Shown here one piece after another: positions 37,241 to 48,849 of a DNA stretch of 64,000 bases. The notes under the pieces were generated by a model. That model had not been told where the DNA came from. It ran no database searches and saw only the letters and a program-made list of their open reading frames with translations. The DNA is from Puffinus mauretanicus (taxonomy: Eukaryota; Chordata; Aves; Procellariiformes; Procellariidae). Position 1 is the first letter of the stretch. Each line of letters opens with the position of its first letter. The stretch covers positions 186,001 through 250,000 of the forward strand of contig JAJKFH010002178.1 in assembly GCA_023333565.1 (NCBI GenBank). The letters run 5' to 3'. The position numbers and the translations under genes were made by a program.

Positions 37241-38334
37241 ATGAATTTACTTCAGTGTATTTGCTGAGTACATACAAGAATAGTGTAAATTGTCAATCTT
37301 GATATTCTGTGAGGTTCAAAGTTCTTAATTATGTATTTTTTTAATCAGTTTATTAACACAGTATTTTTTATGTTAAATATTAAAAAAAGTCATGTCCAAA
37401 ATTCTGCCTTTTTAGAGAATCCCACAAAGAACACTTTGGGCAATGGCTGTTTGTTTAATCATAATAGTCTAAATTCTGTCACTTACCCTTTAAGGTCAAT
37501 TGTTGAACTTGCCATTGAAGTTAAATTCTGAATACTCTTTGTGTGAAGTTGTTTGATCTTGTTTGGTTACGTATATTCTTTCTAGTTTCCTGTCTTTCAT
37601 CTGGCTCTCACTTATCAAATCACACTCAACTGAATAGGAGTCATTTCAATGCAAAAACATAGCTTTGCCTATTTTGGGGGCATATTTTGTGGTCAAGAAT
37701 GTAATGAGGTTAAAAATAATGTATATATAATCTCACTATTTTGTTCATGTTTGTTAATTTTGTGGAATGTGATACAAAAGGAGTTCCAGCAATGATGGAA
37801 CAATTATGTGTGGCAGGCAGGAACAAGAACACATTTCATATATTCTTTTCCTTTTGCCGAAATACCTTGAACATCTGACACAAAATACAATATAGTTAAG
37901 TGGCAGCTAATACTTAATGTTGACAGGTTATTTATTACTATTAAAAAGACATTTTTTTGCTAAGACAATTGGAGGCCAAAAATGTCTTTGCAGTTTGCTT
38001 AATTAAGAAAAATTCCTGAAAGCTTACTAATTTAGAAGCCGAGATTCTCCAGAATCCATATAAAATCAGTAGTTTTCCCCCCCAGTTTCTGCACTAACTC
38101 TGAAAAGCCCAGCTGAAGGAACTGTTCATAAATCTTAACGTGAAGATTTATGTGAAAGTGATAGGATATTTCCTTTGCTATTGTAAATGGGACGTTTTTT
38201 AAATTTTCACTTGAATTAAAAAAAGCAGTAAAGAACATGCACTCTGCCAAAGTAGGAGATTCTTCTAGTATGTGTACTACTGCCATTGGAATAGCTCAGT
38301 TTCTTAACTTCGGCAAACTAGAAATTCTCATTTT

Positions 38335-38355
38335 CCCGCCCCCGCCCCCCGCCCC
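38335..38355 (-). promoter_or_regulatory. Strong G-quadruplex motif / GC boxes
   Basis: The plus strand has four C-runs of 3, 5, 6 and 4 bases separated by single G residues. The minus strand therefore has four G-runs with one-base loops, a textbook stable quadruplex pattern, which also reads as overlapping GGGCGG boxes. It stands alone in AT-rich DNA with no CpG island around it, so a promoter role is not supported by context. Confidence 0.8.
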
Positions 38356-38805
38356 AGTTTCTTGGCCTACATGCAATTGCAGTAAAATAAATGAAATTTA
38401 ATTTGTCAGTATGGTCTCATAGTGTCATACTAAAACAGTTGGAATATTTTCCAGATTAACCATATTTCATGAAATGCTGTTACACTTTAGCAATCCTTTC
38501 TGTTGTAATTCTCTGCTCAGAGACTATCCTTACTTTCTTGCTTCTTTCTAAATTTTTACATTACTCCTTTTACCAACCACATGGCTACTACTTTTACATA
38601 TTCCTTTGCTGAATCAGGTTAAAATGAATAAAATTAAAATGGAGATCTCTGGAGTGGGATTGATTTTTGCTTTTGAAAAAAACCCCAAAACTTCTAATTG
38701 CCTTTAATCAGTCCACAGAGTTCTTCAAAGAATTTATTTCAATGAGATTATTCATCACAGAAAGGTACTGCTTACTGGAAGTGAAACATGCAGTATCATT
38801 TTTAA

Positions 38806-38870
38806 GAGTGTGAGTAACTATGTTACTGAAATTAAGCATATGCTTCAGGTGTTTTTCTGGACTTAGGATT
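38806..38870 (+). repeat. Second relic of the palindromic amniote repeat
   Basis: GTGTGAGTAACTATGTTACTG, then AAATTAAGCATATGCTTCAGG and TTTTTCTGGACTTAGGA, follow the right-hand half of the repeat seen at 4961-5038 ('...aagttaagc.catgcttaag.gctttctggatcagggcc'). The left half is not recognisable. Confidence 0.4.
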
Positions 38871-39722
38871 TTATTAAGTTAATTAAAAAGAATTTTTTTT
38901 ACTTCTGTATCTCTTGTATGAAATTGTGCATTATTTTTCTTTTGAAAGTAGAGACTTTGAGACAGATTCTCAAAGAAATTTAGTAGACCTAATACACTTG
39001 GATATTCTTGAGTGCTTCACAAGATGTTATCTCCAAGTATTTATACACTTTGGAAATACCCATCCTCCATAGAAAAAAATGTTTATTATTTGATAGCTCA
39101 AATGTGTATTACTCTTTTCTGACAATGAAGAATTCCATATAGCAGTGAGGCTCCAATGCAGGATGGATCTACATGTTTAGGGATAGTACTCCATATGTTC
39201 TTATTTGCTTAAAATATACCTGCCTGAAGTAATACCAAAATGAAAAAAATGAAATGAAGAAAAAACATTCCACTAAAGAAAAGATAAAAACGTCAAATTG
39301 ATTTAGCTAGCTAACTCATTTAGTTAATCTCAGAGTTAAATGGAGGGAATAAAACCTACAAGGATCAAAATCACAGCAAAGGAAACAGTTTCAGGCCTGT
39401 TCATCATACCCTTGAGTGTCCCATCCCATCTGGCTGGTCTGCTGAAGCTCCAAAGGGTGATCTTTTAAGGGGCAAACACTCCTCTCCACAGTCCAGAGTA
39501 GTAACAAACTCACCAGGCTCGCTGTAGGCAGGAGCTGGAAGCACCACAGGCAAGCCGTGGTGGATAGGATCCTTATGCTCGGTTTTGCTTGGAGGTGAGA
39601 TCTCCATGCTGCTGGCAGAGCTTGGACACTACCTGGGCTAATGGTGCTCATAGTCCCATTAGAGGCTATTCTCACTCCTGCTCGTCCAGCCAAAGAGAGA
39701 AGAAAAGTGGCTTGAGCAATCT

Positions 39723-39792
39723 TCTCTCCTCTCCTCTCCTCTCCTCTCCTCTCCTCTCCTCTCCTCTCCTCTCCTCTCCTCTCCTCTCCTCT
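39723..39792. repeat. (TCTCC)n pentanucleotide array
   Basis: Fourteen almost perfect 5-bp units with no interruption. One strand is all pyrimidine, giving a polypurine-polypyrimidine mirror tract. The absence of interruptions suggests recent length change. Confidence 0.95.
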
Positions 39793-42700
39793 GTCTCCTA
39801 CCTTTGAGTTTTCCTCAGCACTTGGCTCCGCTGAGGCTTAAGTATAATATTAACTGAAATTAAGCAAACAGTTTTCCAAAGTTATAGGCAGTAGAGCATA
39901 TCCATAGCTCAGAAACGGATAGTCTTTTTATCTTACCTGTGGTTCTCTTTAATTATGTCAGGAGTGGACAATGAAAATTGGCTCTGGCACCTTTCCTGCC
40001 TGTTATAAAAGGGCAGAAACCCCTAACGAACCAAAACACATGCAACAGCTTTTGCCATCTGAAGAGCTTCCAGACTTTTGCTAATTTTATGCAGATTGGC
40101 CAAAGACTAGGGAAGCCAGAATCCCAAATAAAAATGTGCACCTATGCATGGACTAGAAAGAGAGCATGTTATAAGTAATGATGATGAGAAAGCAGTCAGT
40201 GGAAAACATAGAGCAGCCAAGAAAATTCACCAAATACAAGCAGAGATACCTAACAATTCTGTGGATAAAAAATGAGGCAGGGAGAGATAAGAGTGGTCTT
40301 GTGGAAATGAGGCAAGATCATCTGTAATACAAATTTGTGTAAGGCAGAAAAGCTTCAAAACCAAAATGATGTTACCCTTCTATAAAACTTTTAAACCTTC
40401 CTGCTATGAGCGGCTTCTTCCCTCTTCTAGTATTTTGTCAAGTTCCAGATGAATCATGGTGCACTTACTCCAGCTAAAATAAACTTTGAATTTTAGAGCT
40501 TCAGTATTTTCACTTTTTTTTTCCCTCCTGGATTGTCAAATGGGAAGATTTATTCTTACTGAGATTAATGTGCAACCAAACTCAAGTATTCATGGCTGAA
40601 TATTTGTCATTTTGAAAAAATTGTAAATAACCAGCAAGGCAAATGTATCTTTGTAGCCTTTCAGGCTAAAGTTTTTGGTTCTGCTTTTATTTTCAATGAG
40701 TGGGATATAACTGCATGATAGCAAAATTACATGGCCATCTAAAGGGCCATAGAGTATCGAACTGTGAATTTTCTCTCTGATGTAAACACAAGATAATAGG
40801 AGGTGAAAGGTAGCTGTTGTTAGTGCCTGAATAAATGAGAACAATGTATTTGGAAAGAGAAGGAAAGAAAAATAACAGCGGCAACTTAAGAACTGGAAAG
40901 AAAGTAAACCAGTTATTTTCTATTTTGACTGAAAAGGGGGAAAAAAGGGAGGTAAACCATGGAAGAGATGAGCCACACAATAGAGAATATATTTGGCTTG
41001 ACCCTCATCTACACTGCTCCTGAATGAAAAAACTCCCTAAAGCAAGTATAAAAATACTGTTTGATACAGTCCCTTTGAGAATCCCCTTACAGTGTCCATG
41101 CCAAATGCAGGAGCCTACGTGAAAACCAGGACTAATGAGAAAATTGTTCTGGAGGCTGGGGCCAAGTCTTCACACAGGCTTGTATGGTGTATTTCACATT
41201 TCAGAAACAGGCTTGCATAAGTTCTTCTGGCAGGTCTGTGACTGCTGCCAGCATGGGTGCTGCAAGGACATAGACACCCAATAATGTACCACCAGAATAT
41301 GGAAAACATGTCAGCTGTGCCTTTCCCAGTACAGTAGTAGATTAATTAGTGTTTGCCCTGGTCAGGGATTATGCTGAGCTAAACCGAGGGGAGAGCATAT
41401 CACTGTGCTGCTGCAACAGTGCAACGCTAGGCTGAGTCACTGTATCCCTGCTCCTTTGAGCAGGAAATCAACCATGAAACAAGGTGCTTGTTGCATCATT
41501 GCAGCTAGTCAGGTATGCTAGTGGATGCAGAAGAATCTGCTTTTCTCTCTGTGCAAGAAGTGGAGGTTTATATCCATGTGATAGAGAAGACAGTTCTAGA
41601 CTCAAAAATTTTTCAGAAATAAAAAGAGATTGACAGGGAAAGGACCTGTTTTTTAGTGTGTCAGGGCTTTACCACATCCTCCTACACATGTTTTCACAAG
41701 GCATATCTGCCTCACTTGTGCTATACTACACAGGAGGAAATGATCTAGAACTAATTCTACTATGAGTGTTATCAGAGCAGGTATTTTTCCTTGTGATATC
41801 TAATATCCCAGCAAACTTGTTAATCATGCAGGCAGTGTGACCTATTTCTGAATTGAAAAGGAATACAAGGTAACTATGTTATTACCACAGACTTGTTTTT
41901 ACCAGCTGCATATGCTGTTTAAAGCTAGGTTGGTGTAAAGAGCTGGGCGTGAAAGGGTATGACAAACAAAACTGGATTATATGTCAGACCTTTAAATAAA
42001 ATAAATTCTGCTCAGTTGAAATGTGCACATGTGAATTAGTCATTTGGTATTTAACTAACATAGTAATCAATTTAAAGGCTCCAGATATTTGAGATTTTAT
42101 TTATCCATTTATTTCCTACTGCCCATCTGGTGTGCATGCCAGAAATGGTAATGTTCTACAAGCCAAATGAGAAAAGTAAAAAAAAAGCTAGACTCACTCT
42201 ATAAGGTTTGCTCTATAAGGTCTCCCTTCCAGAACCCCTTAGGTGGAATTCAAGTCCGTTGCTTAATTTTTAAATATGATAGGGATAAAAAATTAGCTTT
42301 TTTGATTATTTAGGAAATATTCAAAGATTCAGGAGATTATTCCAGTAAAGTGCACATAGAGCTCTTGCCTGCTTATTGTAACGTATCAGCTTGACCTAGT
42401 AATGTTTATACAAATAACTGTAACTAATTTTGAGACTAATCTCTTCATACTAAGTGTCCATGGCTCTTATTCCAGGCAATGGAATTAAAGATAGATAGCA
42501 TTTTGCAGGATTCTGCCCTGTTCCTCTAAAATTAGTTATGGAAACCTCAAAACCAGCAAGCAGGACGTGATTTCAGCAGCCCCTACTTAAAAAACAAACA
42601 AACAAATAAACAAACCACAGCCAGAGGAGTAAATAGTACTCCACTCCTATAGTGGCTCAATAGCTGGAACACTTGTCCAACGGTGGTGTTGGAGACTGCC

Positions 42701-45700
42701 TATATTTTACATTAAGCAATAACAATTCTCAGAGCAGGTCTTGGAAGGTATGTCAGACTGCTGCCAGCCAAATGCCAAGGGAACCAAATGCCTCTTGTAT
42801 CTCCTCTCTAGTTCAATCAGCAAATGTTTAACCAGTCTGTGCTAAATGGAAGTTCCAGCTTCAGGAGAATGGGTCAAAAACACTTTCTTTCACATAAATT
42901 AGCCTTCAGATTATTGGTTACGCTTTGAGAAAGGCACAAAAGATTAACATATTGAGAAAAAAAATGAGCAGTTTTTAATTTCATGTCTACACTACTCAAC
43001 ATTGTCTGGTACCGAGTACTCCAGTACTACTGAGATGTAGGATGAAGGTTGGAGAAACGACAACTGTATTTTCCTAAAAGGGTTATTGCTACTTTATTTT
43101 TGGAGAGAAAAGAGAATTATGAATCCTATGTGCAAGCTGTGCTTTTCAATTACAGTGAATGAAGTATCTGATCACAGAAAAGAATGAAGTTTGATTTGCA
43201 TAGCTGTCCTATGTATTTTTTATGGTCTAACATAGGAAGTTCTGAGTTGAACTGGTCTGTGCAAGCACTCTAGCTTTGTGAGTACCACTTGGCTATGCTC
43301 AGATCCCCTTGGGTGCAGTGTATTGCAAGTAGCATTTAACTCCACGTCATGGATTCTGCTCCAGCAGTCAAGTACCTAACTCCGTTTGTAGTTGAGTGCC
43401 AAGTTTTCAAAGGAATATATTCAAAAGCTGCTCCTACTCAATACCAAAGAGCATAGTTTAAAGCCGTAGTACCAACAAAATGCTCTGAAATCATCTCATT
43501 AGATGCTTGCTCAAGTACTGGTCTTCATACAGGTCTCTGCACTGTTACCTAAGTGGCAAAATGTGTTCAGATACGGCTAAACAAGGAAGTCAAGAAAAAT
43601 ACCTCTGTCTTTGTTCATTGTTGCAAGAATTTATGGATTTGTGCTTAGAAAAATCTGAAATTATTCCTTTAAAAAGTGAAACAGTGATTAAATTCAACAG
43701 GGCAAAGTCCTGCTGTGAGGGTACCTTTTTCATGATGTCATTTTCATCTATAATAGCCCTGGGACTTTGTTTCTTCAACTGTCTCACACTGTCTGGAATT
43801 TAATATCCTATCATCTGTGCAGCAGTTATACATTTTTATGCAGGAAACACCCACTTAGTACTGTTAAATCATGAGGCCAGCCAGCTTTAATAATCAGCTG
43901 CTTTGAAAACCTTTTGTATAAAGGATACTGTATGAAAGGCACCAATAAAACATTAATGACCATGCTTCCGATCTCAAACAGCAGGAACACACACAATCAA
44001 GCAGCTCAGTTTCCATCTCTGCTAGAGACTGTAGCAACAGGAACACTTCTATACGTTATGTTCTGTAAAGTATTTTATTTTCAGCAACACAAAATACAAA
44101 ACAAACTTCAGTGGGAATCCTGGAATATTAAATATAGCTCTTTTTGACCAAAGCTATGTAGTATTTTCTTGCATAGCACCATCACAAAGTAATCAGAGTA
44201 TAACGGTTCTTCTTTGTGGAGGATAGGAAAAAAATAGACAATTCTTTGGCTTTGGTTGCATTGTTGTTCATTGTAAATCATGCTATGGGTAAAATTTGAC
44301 ATGTTGCATGATAATCATTACTGTTCTGGTGCCCAGCCATCCCTGATATAGGCAGTAAAAGTAAAACTTCTTCTGCTCCAACAAACGTTTAAGGATTTTT
44401 TAAAAAAATTTATGCTAATTAAGTACATGCAGAATATATGAGGCTCATGACTTTGAGTTGATGATGAGTGATGATTGTGCCTACCATGATAGTTACAATA
44501 AAAACCTTTGTTGGATTTAGTAGGCAAGTGTGTCTGGCTGAAGCAAATCATAAAACAAGTAAAGGTGGTGCTGGATCAGAGTGAGGTTCAGTTTAACACC
44601 CGAGAGCCATGTCTGCTTGTGCTGTGTTTGAACTGTTATGGGGAAGATGACTCATTTACGTACATTAAAATGGCCAGAGAGTCTAGAAATAGATTAGTAC
44701 TTTGATTTTGCAGGTGGGCATCCTGGTTGACCCTTTGTTTTTCTCCCTCCATGCCACTTCCACAGTTACATCAGCCACAGAGAAGCTGAACAATGTGACA
44801 CCCTATTGTTGGAAGAATTTCCCTGAGACTGTCACACTGATAAGAGCATGTTGGATTCTTTTGGAGCTTTTCTTACAAAGTAATAAAGAATAAATTAGCT
44901 GTTTCTTTTTTTTTTTTCCTTTCCCTTGTGTATTTCTAAGTGAGCATCCATGTACTTATTATTAGGTTATGGCTTTATTTTCTTTTTGTTAAATCTCAAC
45001 CAGCTACAGCTGACCATTAAGAGCAGGAGAGAAGAAAATAAATGTATCTTTTTGGATCTAAGCGCCTTAATCTTTTCCTTTGGTGGAAACCAAAACTGCT
45101 GCATATGATGAAATTCACTGTCAGTGAACTATTTAAAGAGCAATGCAGGTGGGGTTGACAAGATGTTCCCTGCTGCAACAACAAGGAAGCAATATTGAGG
45201 TTTCACATTCCCTTGCATTTTGATTAGTTGTCGGCAACATATAATTGGTCTGTGTAGAAAATGCTGTGCTCTCCTACATCTCGTATCTAGAAGCCAGCTC
45301 AAAAATAAGATCTGGAGAGCTGCCATCATTCACCTCAGCCCACAAACAGTTTAGATATGGACAAACACAGGAGTAAGTGCTTTAGTGGCTCTCTTTGAAT
45401 GGCATGAATGAGCATAATTATTGCTTTTGAATTTATATGCAACCATATTAAGCATTGCTTACGTATGTAATACACAGATACCTATCGTATCTGAGGAGCA
45501 AGAGAGATATCCTATTTACCCTGCTATAATATCTCTAATAGTAAACAGTGAAAGAAAGAATATAAGAAAAAGAGCAAGCATGGAAAAATAATTCCCTCAT
45601 GATATTTTGTTGCAGCCAGAGGTTTAAGGATTTTGTAAGCTGGATGTTACATTCAGATAATTGTTTTGGAAAAGCTATGCATGGATCTGTCCTTAATGAA

Positions 45701-47213
45701 TTTGGATCATGCCTTTTTGAAGATGTTTTATGCTTTTGGGCTCTGTGCAGTGACTACCTCAATTTATTTCAGTGTTGTGTAAAGAAGACCTGCACTGAGG
45801 CACCAGAAGAAGTAAATTTCCTCCTTCTCACAGCAAGGAAATAATTAGACCATGAACCTGAGTAAAGTCTAGTTCCCTGTCTGTATCTCAGCTATTGATC
45901 CTTGTTCTGAATGTAACAGCAAAAACATAGATAGCCCTATACTTACAATACTTTTGTCTTCTAAGTATCAGGAGCATTTAAAATGCCATAACACCTGAAA
46001 TAATCAAAGGTAATAGAAATATTATAAAGTAAATTGCTAGCACCGAATTAATACCTTGTGTCACTCTGCTGAAATCAGTGAAGTAACATCAGAGAGGAAT
46101 TTGGGCCATGATTTTTAAAATACTACCTAGCACAAATTAATTGTACGCCAAAGGCTTTTAAACCGTGTTAGATAAGCTACACAGTCAAGGCTAATCTTAT
46201 TATAGTGACATAGTAACATTAGAACTACATTACAGAGAATTTAATTCTGCTCTTATGTGCCTTATTTAGGTGCCCATTATCTTCATTTTCTTCCCTACAG
46301 AAGTGCAGTCGAAGATAAAAACACACCCACTTTCATCTGTCCCTTCAATTTACTCTTGATTTTGTAGTGTAATTTTGATCATGGTCAGAAAAGAAACACA
46401 ATCAATAATAAACAGGCAGGTTGTACCTTCAATGCTCCTCTGCCTTCTCAGCCATCCTCCTTCCCCCCAAAGTGTGTACTGAAACAGATACGTAGTGAAC
46501 AGTTAACCGAAAAAAGAATAATTAAAAAAGCCCAAGTTTGGAGAAAAATTAGAAATCATCTGACAAAAGGTTACAGCTCAGTACATTTATAAATTCAGAA
46601 ATGAAAAGAAAACAGTAAGAGTATAAAAGAGAATTGATCTTTTTGAGATAAAATGAAAATGGTGTCACTAATGAAGGAGGAAAGTGTAACTTCGTAATAG
46701 AGGTGTCCATGACAACACTATCAATTCCACATTGTTAGGACAGCATTAAGGTAGAAAGGTATATAGTCAATGTAAAGAACATCTTTTATATTTGCTTTTG
46801 GTATTAAATTCATTCACTGTTTTGTTGTTTCTTTCTAGCATTGTTAGATCATGCTGAATTGCTTCTTTAAAGGTCATCCTCTACTGAACGAATGTGAGGA
46901 AAAAATACAAAGAAAGGAGACAGAACAGAAGAACTGGGATGTTGTAAACTGGAAGACAAACAAAGGATAAAGAGAGGGGTTTAAAAAATTGGGGTTTTTT
47001 GGTGACACATTTGCAGGGAGTATGTCAAAATACTGATTGTTAGAGGAGTTGCTGTATACTTTTAATAACGCTGAAATCCTAACCACTTTGCAGTCAGTAG
47101 GAGTTCTGTATTTCCCTCATTGTTTTGGTTGTGGAGGAACATGGTGTCAGGATCTCATCCCAACTTGTTCTCAATATACATCATATTTTATGCATGACAA
47201 ATGAAGGATTGTC

Positions 47214-47294
47214 TGGGTTTTGGGTATTTACTTTGCCAGTTTTTTGTTTGGTGGGGGTTTTTTTGGGGTTTTTTTTGGGTTGTTTTTTTTTTTT
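47214..47294 (+). repeat. G/T-rich low-complexity tract
   Basis: Runs of G (3-5 bases) are separated by runs of T (4-12 bases). Together with GGGTTTTGGG just upstream it could allow long-loop G-quadruplexes on the plus strand. Confidence 0.8.
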
Positions 47295-48820
47295 AAATGT
47301 GAAGTTGGGTAGTACTAATAGATGAACAAGGTTTCTGAGCAGCAGTATATAGAAAAATGCAGGGACCAATGAGTGGAAGTCAAGTGTCCATTTTTCTTCT
47401 GGAAAGGTGGAAGGCAAACACAAAGCCGTATTTTTGTTTAACCCACCTAACCCTGACAAATAATGTATGTATTTTTTATCACAAAGAGCACATAAAATGA
47501 AAAGGCAAGGAATGCATGTGGAAAAAACTAAATGTGGACAGGACTGGCAGGATTCAGTCATGCACTGTAAAGATCACTGCTCACTGTCCTCCACCTTGGG
47601 TAAAAAATGGCTTAGAGGAGAATAGTTTTTTCTATGCAGATCTGTATCTATATTGGTATTGTGGCATCTAGCACATGATACTGCCAATTTTGGTGTTGGC
47701 CTCCAGATATTACTATTCACTTTTTTGTAAGTGATGTATGAAATACTACAAATGTAGAGCAACAAAAATATTCTTTTTATCAGAAACAGGACAATAGTAA
47801 TATGCGTATTGGTTAGAAGCTAGATTTTCTGGACAATTGAGGAAATTAATTTTGTCAATTAGGAAAGAGAGCTGCAGCAAAAAACAGCTTTTCTTCCATG
47901 GAGACCAAAATGGAATTTAGATATGAAACCAAAGATTATTTCATGGCATCTTGTGGTATTAGGAAAAATACAGGTGAAGTGTTGATTGTTTTAAAAAAAA
48001 ATGTACTGGGCTAAGAGGAAAGGCAAGCAAAAGCTGGATTTTAAAGGGAAAGTAAAGTGTGATAAAAAAAAAGAGCTGGATGGTAGCTGTAGAATGTATC
48101 AAAAAAAAAAAAAGACAGCAGAAGAAAGCACATCTGTGAAAATACAAAAATATAAGCAGTAGGATCTTGCTGACACCTCAAGTTTCTCAGTATTAAACCA
48201 AAGTGACATTGACTGCAAATCTTCTTTCTCTGATAGAGTACTTCCTTTCAGCTTATTAAAATGTTGTTTTGGACATAATTATTTTATTTGAATCTTACTC
48301 TTTATTTTTATTTCTATTCTAAAGCAATTGGTCCAACCTGTGAAGAAATAGAGTATTCTGAAAAAATAAAATCTGATCACTCACTACCTTTGGGTAAGTT
48401 CATATCTGAGTCCAGAGTGTAAACTACTCCTGTTACTTCTGTACGGCATTGTTTTGTTATATTTGTCATAATATATGGGAGTGGAATGTATTTGCTGAAA
48501 GATATAGAACTGGAAGTAATGAAACAGAGGAGAAAACAGTATGTGAGGAAGTCCCGAGACAAAACTTAAGAGAATATACTTAGTAAAAGGTAGGATAAAG
48601 GGAGGCAAGCTGAGGAACTGGAACTGTAAGTATTTTAAAATGCATGAAAGAGACACTAATTAACATTTTCACAGTCTTTACACACTTCCGTAAGAGAACC
48701 TTCACAGGATCCCACTATAAAGCAGATGTTACATCTCAGTTGGCCCCCCCACCAGTCAAAATAAATAAATAAAATCAAATGCTAAAGGAAAACTCCTGCT
48801 GCTTATTATTCTTGTTATCC

Positions 48821-48849
48821 TTTGTTTTGTTTTGTTTTGTTTTGTTTTT
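48821..48849. repeat. (TTTTG)n microsatellite
   Basis: Five to six TTTTG units in a row, then T-rich sequence. Confidence 0.9.

Larger units (their letters stand above)
37241..39722. other. Unique AT-rich DNA, no gene recognised
   Basis: Contains the C-rich G-quadruplex motif at 38335-38355 and a faint old repeat at 38806-38870. A frame at 39404-39607 on minus is discussed under findings. Nothing else is recognised. Confidence 0.5.

Noticed and set aside
43340..43440. Possible relic of another old amniote repeat ('caagtacctaactcc...aagttttcaaagg')
   Set aside because: The resemblance rests on two short phrases only, too little to annotate without an alignment.
47181..47561. Minus-strand frame of 126 codons
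   Set aside because: Its first-exon-like part has no known domain, and the rest is a Lys/Pro run from the G/T-rich tract.
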